A stretch of DNA of 36,835 nucleotides from Candidatus Rifleibacterium amylolyticum (GTDB taxonomy: Bacteria > Muiribacteriota > Ozemobacteria > Ozemobacterales > Ozemobacteraceae): the NCBI GenBank assembly GCA_009917695.1, contig JAACJG010000022.1, positions 1 to 36,835 of the forward strand, in the 5' to 3' direction. The translations under genes and the position numbers were made by a program. The notes below the pieces were generated by a model, which did no database searches, was not told where the DNA came from, and saw nothing but the letters and a program-made list of their open reading frames with translations. Positions 25,164 to 32,278 of this stretch are shown in pieces (within the stretch, counting starts at the first letter, position 1; every line of letters starts with the position of its first letter).

Positions 25164-25697
25164 GTGAAATTCAATAAAACTGTAATATGTGCCATATTCT
25201 TTATTTCTCTGGCGATGGTTGGTTTTGGAGCTGGCCCCTGTTGTCCCGGGCATGACAGTGACTCCACCAGCACGCAGCTTCCTGCAAAAACCGAAGCCGC
25301 CGCAGCAACAGAAGAAGCAGCAGACACATCGGTCGAAAAAAACATTGCCGAATCAGCTGTCGTTGAGCCTCAGACTGCTGCAAAGCCAAAAATGATCGAA
25401 TTTGGATCAAAGCAATGCAAAGCCTGCAAAGCGATGGAACCGGTCATGGAAAACCTTAAAAAAAGCCATTCAGAAGTGTTCGACATTGAATTCGTCGATG
25501 TCTGGCTGCCGGAGAACCAGACATTTGCAAAGAGCTACAGCATATCTTCGATTCCGACTCAGGTTTTTCTCAATGCTGCCGGAAAAGAAATAGCCCGCAA
25601 CACCGGGTTCTTCTCTGAAGAAAGCATTCTGGCCAAATGGCGCGAACTCGGTGTTGATGTCGATGCCAACAAGACTGATACCCCAGCTGAAGACTAA
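25164..25697 (+). CDS. Exported thioredoxin-family protein (CKAC)
   Basis: A 177-residue protein with a signal or anchor segment (about 5-23), a Cys pair just after it (C26-C27, GPCCPGH), an Ala/Glu/Thr-rich linker (about 35-75) and a thioredoxin domain. The active site is C85-K-A-C88 in IEFGSKQCKACKAMEP, and the cis-proline is P131 (SSIPTQVF). It is probably periplasmic and may be the ArsE-position partner of ArsF. The start is uncertain: GTG at 25164 gives a compact signal peptide, while TTG at 25152 adds four residues. Neither has a strong Shine-Dalgarno site. Confidence 0.88.
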   Translation: MKFNKTVICAIFFISLAMVGFGAGPCCPGHDSDSTSTQLPAKTEAAAATEEAADTSVEKNIAESAVVEPQTAAKPKMIEFGSKQCKACKAMEPVMENLKKSHSEVFDIEFVDVWLPENQTFAKSYSISSIPTQVFLNAAGKEIARNTGFFSEESILAKWRELGVDVDANKTDTPAED

Positions 25698-25745
25698 TCT
25701 TAAAAAGTCATCATTGCGAGTTAAAGATTTATAGAGAAGAAAAAA

Positions 25746-26246
25746 ATGCCTGACCGAAAAAAACTCCAAAAGCTTATCAGTAATCTGCTGATTGCCTTTG
25801 TGCTTATCACCATAGGTTTTTCCCTCGGCAAGCACAGCGTGCTCAACCGTATGACGGCAGATGCGGCTACGGTTTCAGCGAGCAACAGTTCCCTGCCCGA
25901 TATAAAAAAAGCGGTTAAGATTTTCTACATGCACAGCACCTTTCGTTGTGTTACCTGCAGCGCAGCCGAAACACTTGCGCTGGATCTTGTCGACAAGGAA
26001 TTCGCAGAAGCCAGAAAGACTCAGACACTGCTTTGGGAGAACGTCAACTTTCAGGAAAATGCAGCGTTGGCAAAAAAATTCGATGTAATCGCCACCTGCA
26101 TGGTGATCGCGACTGTCGAAAATGATCAAATCATTGACTTTGTCAGACTCGACGACATTTTGACGCTTTCTGACAAGCCCGAAGAATTCAACGCCTATGT
26201 CAGAAATGCTGTCAGCAAAGAGCTTGGCAAGATGGCCGGGAGTTAA
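25746..26246 (+). CDS. ArsF-like membrane-anchored redox protein
   Basis: A 166-residue protein with one N-terminal membrane segment (12-28) and a thioredoxin-like domain facing outward. The key segment is FYMHSTFRCVTCSAAE (60-75), with C68 and C71 (CVTC); a third cysteine, C118, lies in IATCMVIATV at the cis-proline position. This pattern matches the family named nitrophenyl compound nitroreductase subunit ArsF, described with ArsE and ArsG in nitroaromatic arsenical resistance. Family recognition is by motif and by the adjacent ArsG-like gene. The biochemical role in this organism is unproven. The ArsG start lies one base after its stop. Confidence 0.82.
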   Translation: MPDRKKLQKLISNLLIAFVLITIGFSLGKHSVLNRMTADAATVSASNSSLPDIKKAVKIFYMHSTFRCVTCSAAETLALDLVDKEFAEARKTQTLLWENVNFQENAALAKKFDVIATCMVIATVENDQIIDFVRLDDILTLSDKPEEFNAYVRNAVSKELGKMAGS

Positions 26247-26247
26247 C

Positions 26248-26940
26248 ATGGACTGGATAAGTATCTCTTCAGCCGCCTGGCTTGGCATTCTCACCGCCAT
26301 CAGCCCCTGCCCTCTCGCCTCGAATGTTGCGGCAATATCCTTTATTGGCCGCCAGCTGCACAGCAAGACGGCTATTCTTGGCTCCGGCCTTCTCTATACC
26401 ACCGGGCGCACACTGACCTATGTCGTGCTCGGAGCGCTGATGGCAAGCGGCCTGCTGGCCAGCGGCGAAATTTCACGATTTCTGCAAAGGTATCTCAATG
26501 AGCTTCTCGGGCCTTTATTGATTATTCTCGGCATGATTCTTCTTAACATGATCGGCGGCAGCATAAGTATCAACATGGCTGGCGAAGGCATTCAGAGAAA
26601 GGCGCAACAACATGGCACGCTTTACGCTTTTCCTCTGGGCGTGCTGTTCGCGCTTTCATTCTGCCCGGTTTCAGCCGGGCTTTTCTTCGGCGGTCTGGTG
26701 CCGCTCGCTGCCGGAGCGAACTCCGCCGTCATGCTGCCTTTGATCTATGGTATCGGCACTGCGGTTCCCGTGGTTGTTTTCGCATTTCTGATCGCCTTCG
26801 GCAGTCAGTGGCTGGGCACAGCCTTCAACAGCCTGAATAAAATCGAATTTTTCGTCAGACACGCCACCGGCATAATTTTCATTCTTGTCGGCATCTATTA
26901 CAGCCTCGCCTATGTCTACGGCATCATGTTGTTCACCTGA
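26248..26940 (+). CDS. ArsG-like membrane protein of the CcdA/DsbD-TM superfamily
   Basis: A 230-residue protein with six or more transmembrane segments. Its signatures are SPCPLASNVAAISFIGR (19-35) and LSFCPVSAGLFFGGLVPL (137-154), each holding one cysteine (C21, C139), the same halves-of-a-pair layout as CcdA. Relatives are annotated as ArsG, an aromatic aminobenzylarsenical efflux permease. Whether it moves arsenicals or electrons is discussed under findings. The ATG at 26248 is preceded by GGGAG five bases upstream and begins one base after the ArsF stop. It ends the plus-strand operon, 17 bases from the acr3 stop on the other strand. Confidence 0.85.
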   Translation: MDWISISSAAWLGILTAISPCPLASNVAAISFIGRQLHSKTAILGSGLLYTTGRTLTYVVLGALMASGLLASGEISRFLQRYLNELLGPLLIILGMILLNMIGGSISINMAGEGIQRKAQQHGTLYAFPLGVLFALSFCPVSAGLFFGGLVPLAAGANSAVMLPLIYGIGTAVPVVVFAFLIAFGSQWLGTAFNSLNKIEFFVRHATGIIFILVGIYYSLAYVYGIMLFT

Positions 26941-26957
26941 TCCGATAAAATCTTGGA

Positions 26958-28148
26958 CTACGCCTGTGCCGACTTGAACCAGTGTTTGGTCTTCAAACAG
27001 AAACGCACGAGCATGAGCATGACCGGCACTTCGATCAACACACCAACGACCGTTGCCAGCGCGGCACCGGAAGAAAGTCCGAACAACATGACAGCAGTGG
27101 CAATAGCGACTTCAAAGTGATTTGATGCGCCGATCATGGCGGCAGGAGCGGCGTCTTCATATTTGAAGCCAAGAAATTTTGCAGCAACGTAGCCAAGTAC
27201 GAAAATCAGAATTGTCTGGATGAACAACGGAATGGCTATCCAGAGTATGGTGAGCGGGTTGGCAACGATCACTTCGCCTTTGAATGAAAACAGCAAAACC
27301 AGAGTAGTCAGAAGCGCCAGAATGGTAACCGGCGTGAGAAAGTGCAGAAACTTTTCCTTGAACCACTCTTCGCCCTTTTTTGCGATAATCAGTTTGCGCG
27401 AGAAAAAACCTGCGACCAGCGGCAAGGCAACGTAAATCGCCACAGACAGCAGCAGTGCCTGCCACGGCACCGGCAGCTTCCCGACGCCAAGAAGAAAGCC
27501 TCCGAGAACCCCATAAAGCAGCAGCATGGTCAAAGAGTTAACAGCGACCATAACAAGAGTAAGACCATCGTTGCCGCGTGAGAGATAGCCCCAGACCAGC
27601 ACCATCGCTGTACAGGGTGCAATTCCGAGCAGAATGGTACCGGCGAAGTAACTGCGCCAGAGAGGAACCTGCAGCATCTTGACGCCGTCATGCAGCACTA
27701 CTGTTCCGGCTCCGTGCGTGGCGCCAACATCGAGATCGAGGCCAAACGGCATTTTTACCAGATCGACAGCTTCAGTGCCGATAAATGACTGGAGCAGGTA
27801 GCCAAGAAAGAAATAGGCGATCGCATACATGGTAAAGGGCTTGATCGCCCAGTTGATGAAAAGAGTCAGGAAAACCGGCCTGCCGCTTTTACCTGCCTTG
27901 ACGACCTCGGCAAAGTCGATCTTGACCATGATGGGATACATCATCAGAAACAGACATATCGCGATCGGAATCGATACGACCGGTGCTTCATTGACATAAA
28001 TTGCCATACCGTCGAGAGTTCTGGCAAGATCGGGAGCGACCTTGCCAAGAATTATGCCGCCAACGATGCACAAAAAGACCCAGAGTGACAGGTATTTCTC
28101 GAACACGCTGGTCATCTGCCGTTCTTTGTTTTCAGTATTTTCGTTCAT
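26958..28148 (-). CDS. acr3: ACR3 family arsenite efflux transporter
   Basis: A 396-residue, ten-helix transporter that exports arsenite using the proton motive force. Diagnostic segments are [21 protein letters not shown] (99-119), the essential cysteine region [18 protein letters not shown] (C179) and [21 protein letters not shown] in the ninth helix. Compared with ~350-residue bacterial members it has an insertion at about 122-165 (the FIGTEAVDL...VLHDGVK segment) between helices 4 and 5. The ATG at 28148 follows GGAG by six bases, preferred over a start six codons earlier. It is the last gene of the minus-strand ars operon, after a gap of about 120 bases from arsM. Confidence 0.96.
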   Translation of the reverse strand: MNENTENKERQMTSVFEKYLSLWVFLCIVGGIILGKVAPDLARTLDGMAIYVNEAPVVSIPIAICLFLMMYPIMVKIDFAEVVKAGKSGRPVFLTLFINWAIKPFTMYAIAYFFLGYLLQSFIGTEAVDLVKMPFGLDLDVGATHGAGTVVLHDGVKMLQVPLWRSYFAGTILLGIAPCTAMVLVWGYLSRGNDGLTLVMVAVNSLTMLLLYGVLGGFLLGVGKLPVPWQALLLSVAIYVALPLVAGFFSRKLIIAKKGEEWFKEKFLHFLTPVTILALLTTLVLLFSFKGEVIVANPLTILWIAIPLFIQTILIFVLGYVAAKFLGFKYEDAAPAAMIGASNHFEVAIATAVMLFGLSSGAALATVVGVLIEVPVMLMLVRFCLKTKHWFKSAQA

Positions 28149-28270
28149 GATTCTCTCCGTTCTCATTTCTCAAAATTTCGATCTGGCCGGGCCTCTGTAA
28201 CTTCGGTCAGCAGCCTGACTGCTTTTTTTCAAGCATAAAGCTTATACATGAGTATTCACTTCACTCCTAA

Positions 28271-29062
28271 CTATCTTTTTACAGCCCTGATTGAAGCCGA
28301 ACAGACATATTTCTCGGCGTCAGGGAACCAGGTTTTGATGAATTCTGCGCTCTCGGGCTTGAGATCGACCTGAACCGAATCAAAGCCTTGTCTGATCAGA
28401 ATCTGTTCGAGTTCGCCGACCGAAACTGCGCCGGCCACGCAGTCGCAGTATGCTTCCTGGCTGTTCTGCATCTTTTCCGGCAACGGTTTGAGCGCTACCA
28501 CATCAGAAACAGCTATGCGGCCCTGCTGGCGCAGTACCCTGTATGCCTCTGCAAAAACCGCAGGCTTGTCGGGGGAGAGATTGATTACACAGTTAGAAAT
28601 GATCACATCGACACTGCTGTCAGCCACTGGCAAATGCTCTATTTCGCCAAGTCTGAATTCAACATTGGCGAATCCTCCATTTATGGCGTTTTTGCGCGCC
28701 TTACTGACCATCTCTTGAGTCATATCGACACCGATTACCCGGCCTTCGGCACCGACCTGGCGGGCAGCCAGAAAACAGTCGAACCCGCCGCCGCTGCCGA
28801 GATCGAGAACTGTCTCGCCTGGTTTGAGTTGCGCGAGTGCCTGCGGATTACCGCAGCCAAGGCCCATATTGGCGCCTTCCGGCACTGTCGAAATGTCGTT
28901 TCCTGAATATCCGAGTTTTTCAGATACTTCCGGATGTCCGAACGGGTCAGAGCAGCAACCAGCCGACGGGCCACAGCACCCACCGCCACCAGCAGCAACT
29001 TTTGCGTATCTCTGACTTACCTTCTGGCGAATTTCATCATCTTTGATCACTTTAAAATCCAT
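28271..29062 (-). CDS. arsM: Arsenite S-adenosylmethionine methyltransferase
   Basis: ArsM adds methyl groups to trivalent arsenic, giving methylated and volatile products. In the 263-residue protein the SAM site is VLDLGSGGGFD (85-95). The three conserved arsenic-binding cysteines are recognisable: C70 in GLGCGNP, C158 in ISNCVINLSPDK, and C208 in YCDCVAGA. Two Cys pairs (C29-C30, C36-C37) form a Gly/Cys-rich N-terminal patch common in bacterial ArsM. The ATG at 29062 begins one base after the arsC stop and is preferred to a GTG three codons earlier inside arsC. Its product, methylarsenite, could leave through the YraQ/ArsP-type permease of the facing operon. Confidence 0.95.
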   Translation of the reverse strand: MDFKVIKDDEIRQKVSQRYAKVAAGGGGCCGPSAGCCSDPFGHPEVSEKLGYSGNDISTVPEGANMGLGCGNPQALAQLKPGETVLDLGSGGGFDCFLAARQVGAEGRVIGVDMTQEMVSKARKNAINGGFANVEFRLGEIEHLPVADSSVDVIISNCVINLSPDKPAVFAEAYRVLRQQGRIAVSDVVALKPLPEKMQNSQEAYCDCVAGAVSVGELEQILIRQGFDSVQVDLKPESAEFIKTWFPDAEKYVCSASIRAVKR

Positions 29063-29063
29063 G

Positions 29064-29489
29064 TCAAACACCTTCTTTCTTGAGGTTTCTGATAAATTCT
29101 GCTATTTCATCGCGAACGCGGCGATAGCAGTTGAGAATCTGCTCTTCATCTTTGAGGCCTGCCGCAAGAGCCGGCGGGTCATCTAAAGGCACATGCACGA
29201 CTCTGGTTTTACCTGGAAAAATCGGGCAACTCTCATTTGCCTTGCTGCATACGGTAACGATCAGATCGAACTCCTGCCCGACAAACTCGCTGAGCAACTT
29301 GGATCGATGCTTTGAGATATCGACCCCAACCTCATTCATAACGCGTATCGCGTACTGATTCATACCGTGCGTGGCGACTCCGGCAGAAAAGGCTGCGAAT
29401 TCGTCACCACGAAGATGGCGCAGCCAACCTTCGGCCATCTGGCTTCGACAGGAATTGCCGGTGCACAAAAATAGAACGCGCTTTTTCAT
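29064..29489 (-). CDS. arsC: Thioredoxin-coupled arsenate reductase
   Basis: A 141-residue protein of the low-molecular-weight phosphatase fold. The P-loop CTGNSCRS (C9-x5-R15) holds the nucleophile C9; C81 and C88 in VCSKANESCP relay the disulfide to thioredoxin; DDPP is the general acid loop. This marks the Staphylococcus pI258/Bacillus type, not the glutaredoxin type. It reduces arsenate to arsenite, which acr3 exports and arsM methylates. The start overlaps the arsR stop by four bases (ATGA), so expression is coupled to arsR. Confidence 0.97.
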   Translation of the reverse strand: MKKRVLFLCTGNSCRSQMAEGWLRHLRGDEFAAFSAGVATHGMNQYAIRVMNEVGVDISKHRSKLLSEFVGQEFDLIVTVCSKANESCPIFPGKTRVVHVPLDDPPALAAGLKDEEQILNCYRRVRDEIAEFIRNLKKEGV

Positions 29490-29890
29490 CGCTGCTTACC
29501 TCTATTTCTGCTGACAGGCTTGCCTGGAGTGCACTTATCCAGTGGCTGACAGAGCTTTTCCGGCGGCATTGCAAATATCTCTGCAAGCCTGCCCCGGTCT
29601 GCTTGCATTCTGGGCGATCCAGCAAGTTCGCCAGACAACCAGGTGGCAAGTCTGGCATTGTCACCGAGCCATTCTCGACTGACCCGGTAATGAGCCCAGC
29701 GGCCTTCTTTGCGCTGATCGAGAATACCGGCCTGATACATCAGAGCCAGATGTTTTGAAGTAGTTGAAGATGCCAGGCCCAGCAGGGCAACAATCTGGCA
29801 GACGCACAGTTCCTGCTCATGCAGAGCCATGAATATACGCAAACGGTTCTCTTCAGCCAGAACTCTTAAGGTATTCAGGGTTTCTTTCAT
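29486..29890 (-). CDS. arsR: ArsR family arsenic-responsive repressor (right operon)
   Basis: A 134-residue winged-helix repressor with the canonical As(III) box ELCVCQIVALLGL (C29, C31), recognition helix SSTTSKHLALMYQAGIL and wing GRWAHYRVS. The C-terminal tail has two more cysteines (KLCQPLDKC). Its box is closer to the classical type I ArsR consensus than that of the left-operon repressor. It heads the arsR-arsC-arsM-acr3 operon and probably binds the palindrome overlapping its own promoter. Confidence 0.95.
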   Translation of the reverse strand: MKETLNTLRVLAEENRLRIFMALHEQELCVCQIVALLGLASSTTSKHLALMYQAGILDQRKEGRWAHYRVSREWLGDNARLATWLSGELAGSPRMQADRGRLAEIFAMPPEKLCQPLDKCTPGKPVSRNRGKQR

Positions 29891-29913
29891 ATAATCGCCT
29901 TACAATATAAGTC

Positions 29914-29937
29914 ATATTTCGCCATATAACGAAATAT
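29914..29937. promoter_or_regulatory. ArsR operator of the right ars operon
   Basis: A perfect inverted repeat, ATATTTCG (29914-29921) and CGAAATAT (29930-29937), with an 8-base centre. It overlaps the -10 box of the minus-strand promoter. Its half-site differs from AAATRACCAA used by the left operon, suggesting separate regulators. Confidence 0.75.
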
Positions 29938-29961
29938 ATATAATTATCTATTTTTAATCAA
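29933..29961 (-). promoter_or_regulatory. Promoter of the right ars operon
   Basis: On the minus strand TTGATT (rc of 29956-29961) and TATATT (rc of 29933-29938) are 17 bases apart. The -10 lies within the right arm of the operator palindrome. The leader would be about 35 nt. Confidence 0.65.
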
Positions 29962-30137
29962 GATAAATGATTATTTTGCGATCCGGCTTAATGTGATACC
30001 ATTATCAACGAGCACCCTTATGCATAAGCAATACTGAGTGGCGACAACCAAGCCATATACCGCGAAATCTTGCAGGCACAGGGATGTAGAGATACAAGTT
30101 TGAACGGATCGGTTTGAACGCGGAAAGAGGAACTTCA

Positions 30138-31439
30138 ATGGCTCATAACACAGTAAAAGCTGGTTTTGCAGCACTGGTAGAAAGAATCAACCTATATCCG
30201 CAGGGAGCTACCGAATCTGAGCTTCTTTACAAAATTCTGCAAATCCTTTTCAAGGAACAGGAAGCCAGCCTGGTAGCATCGCTGCCCATCAAGCCCTTTA
30301 CGGCACGCAGAGCGGCTTCAATCTGGAAAATGCCAGAAATGAAAGCTCGCGAAATTCTGGAGAGTCTTGCAGACAGAGGCTTGATGGTCGATATGGCGCA
30401 CGGCAAGGACACCCTTTACGCCCTTCCGCCGCCCATGGCCGGCTTTTTTGAATTCTCGCTGATGCGGGTTCGCCCCGACATGGATCAGAAGGCTCTGAGT
30501 GAGCTTTTCTTCCAGTATTTGAACGTCGAAGAAGACTTTATCAGAGAGCTCTTCACCGAAGGCGAGACAAAGCTGGGGCGGGTGTTTGTCAACGAGCAGG
30601 CCCTTATGCAAAAGAGCAATCTGATGGTTCTCGATTACGAGAAGGCTACTGAAGTAATCGAGACCGCTTCGGCAATCGCAGTCGGCATGTGCTATTGCCG
30701 CCATAAAATGATGCATCTCGATCGAGCCTGCGACGCGCCGATGGACATCTGCATGACTTTCAACGTCGCCGCAGAATCTCTGATTCGCCATGGAAACGCG
30801 AAAAGAATCGACAAAAAAGAGTGCCATGATCTTTTGCAACAGGCTTATGATCACAATCTGGTTCAATTTGGCGAGAATGTCAGGGAAAGTGTAAACTTTA
30901 TCTGCAACTGTTGCGGTTGCTGCTGCGAAGCGCTGCTTGCCGCCAAACGCTTCGCGATTCTTCACCCGGTTCACACCACAAATTTCATGCCCGAGATTAA
31001 CAAGGATAAATGCGTTGGCTGCGGCAAGTGTGTAAGCATCTGCCCGGTTGAATGTATCAGCCTGGTTTCAGCAGAAGACAGCGGCAACCCGAAACGCAAA
31101 GTAGCGCAGATCAATGCTGAAACCTGCCTCGGCTGTGGACTTTGTTTTAAAGAAAGAACGCGCGACTGCATCGATCTGAAGGCCAGAGACAAACGCGTGA
31201 TTACTCCGGTTAATGGCACTCACTTAAGAGTACTGATGGCAATAGAAAGAGGCAAACTGCAGAACTTCATCTTCGACAATCGCGTCCTATGGCATCACCG
31301 GGCACTGGCCGCAGTTTTAGGAGCTATTTTGAGCCTTCCCCCGATCAAACAGGTTCTGGCAAACAAGCAGATCAAATCAAGATACTTTGCTTTCCTGTCG
31401 GAGAGATTCGAAAAACTTTATTATCGCCCAGCGGAGTGA
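30138..31439 (+). CDS. Cys-rich 4Fe-4S ferredoxin-like protein with winged-helix N-terminus
   Basis: A 433-residue soluble protein. The N-terminal part (about 20-100) looks like a winged-helix fold. Two cysteine groups follow: CYCRHKMMHLDRACDAPMDIC (C185, C187, C198, C205) and ICNCCGCCCEAL (C256, C258, C259, C261-C263). A ferredoxin domain then has one standard cluster site, CVGCGKCVSICP (C292, C295, C298, C302), and an altered one, CLGCGLCFKERTRDC (C330, C333, C336, C344). The pattern matches (4Fe-4S)-binding proteins of anaerobes with an NCCGCCC box; their role is uncharacterised, probably electron transfer. GAGGAA lies just before the ATG at 30138. The gene is divergent from the right ars operon. 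Confidence 0.87.
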   Translation: MAHNTVKAGFAALVERINLYPQGATESELLYKILQILFKEQEASLVASLPIKPFTARRAASIWKMPEMKAREILESLADRGLMVDMAHGKDTLYALPPPMAGFFEFSLMRVRPDMDQKALSELFFQYLNVEEDFIRELFTEGETKLGRVFVNEQALMQKSNLMVLDYEKATEVIETASAIAVGMCYCRHKMMHLDRACDAPMDICMTFNVAAESLIRHGNAKRIDKKECHDLLQQAYDHNLVQFGENVRESVNFICNCCGCCCEALLAAKRFAILHPVHTTNFMPEINKDKCVGCGKCVSICPVECISLVSAEDSGNPKRKVAQINAETCLGCGLCFKERTRDCIDLKARDKRVITPVNGTHLRVLMAIERGKLQNFIFDNRVLWHHRALAAVLGAILSLPPIKQVLANKQIKSRYFAFLSERFEKLYYRPAE

Positions 31440-31523
31440 AAAAGCGATCTGGCCTTCAGACCTTGCAATTTTTAGTAAGCTTTTGTATATAAACGACTTT
31501 TAAACCTGAAATGGAGCATAATT

Positions 31524-32177
31524 TTGACCGGCCAAATCGCTACAGAGTCTGAGCTTTGTCCTTTATGCGGCGCCATCAGCCAGGACTTTTTCAGACAGCA
31601 ATACTTCGGCTGCCCAGAGTGTGGCGGTATTTTCATGGCACCGCACCTGCGGCTAAATGCCGACAGAGAAAAGGCCAGATATGAAACCCATAACAACGAC
31701 GTAAACAATCCAGGGTATCAGAAGTTTGTCGAACCAATTGTCAGTGCAGTTCTGTCAGATTTTTCGCCTGTGCAGCGCGGTCTCGATTTTGGCGCCGGAA
31801 CCGGCCCGGTAATTTCCAGTCTTCTTCAGAAAAGAGACTACAACATAGTTCAATACGACCCGTTTTTTTTCGACAAGCCGGAGTTGCTTCAGCAAAAATA
31901 CGATTACATAGTATGCTGCGAAGTTATAGAACACTTCTATCACCCGGCCGAAGAGTTTCGCCGTCTGCGCGATCTTCTAATCGACGGCGGCCGAATTTTC
32001 TGTATGACCATGCTATACGAAGATGAGATCGACTTTGCCAGGTGGTTTTATAAAAACGATGAAACCCATGTTTTTTTCTATCGCTCGCAGACTCTGGCCT
32101 GGATAGAAAAACACCTGGGTTTCTGCGCCCTCAAAGTCACAAACCGGCTGATTGAACTGGCCCGCAGTAATCTTTAG
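31524..32177 (+). CDS. Zinc-ribbon class I SAM-dependent methyltransferase
   Basis: A 217-residue protein. The N-terminus has two CxxC knuckles, CPLC (12-15) and CPEC (30-33), forming a small zinc ribbon. The rest is a class I methyltransferase: motif I GLDFGAGTGPV (86-96), acidic end of strand 2 in VQYDPFF, and the VCCEVIEHFYHPAEEF segment typical of Methyltransf_23-like enzymes. The substrate is unknown. The TTG start follows GGAG by eight bases and is needed to include the first knuckle. It is not obviously co-transcribed with its neighbours. Confidence 0.87.
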   Translation: MTGQIATESELCPLCGAISQDFFRQQYFGCPECGGIFMAPHLRLNADREKARYETHNNDVNNPGYQKFVEPIVSAVLSDFSPVQRGLDFGAGTGPVISSLLQKRDYNIVQYDPFFFDKPELLQQKYDYIVCCEVIEHFYHPAEEFRRLRDLLIDGGRIFCMTMLYEDEIDFARWFYKNDETHVFFYRSQTLAWIEKHLGFCALKVTNRLIELARSNL

Positions 32178-32278
32178 CCAGATCCTGAAAGCATCTTTTC
32201 TATTGTAAAGGCAGAATATAGCAACAGTTTGTGAAGGATTGTGGTGGATTACTGAAAAATAATGGAGGATTGACTGAG

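Noticed and set aside
23183-29890. Arsenic island as a mobile element
   Set aside because: No transposase, integrase, terminal inverted repeats or flanking tRNA were seen. Horizontal transfer is possible, but nothing here shows it.
30098-30120. Two direct copies of GTTTGAACG before the ferredoxin gene
   Set aside because: Nine-base repeats 14 bases apart could be a regulator site, but there is no supporting promoter or inverted symmetry.
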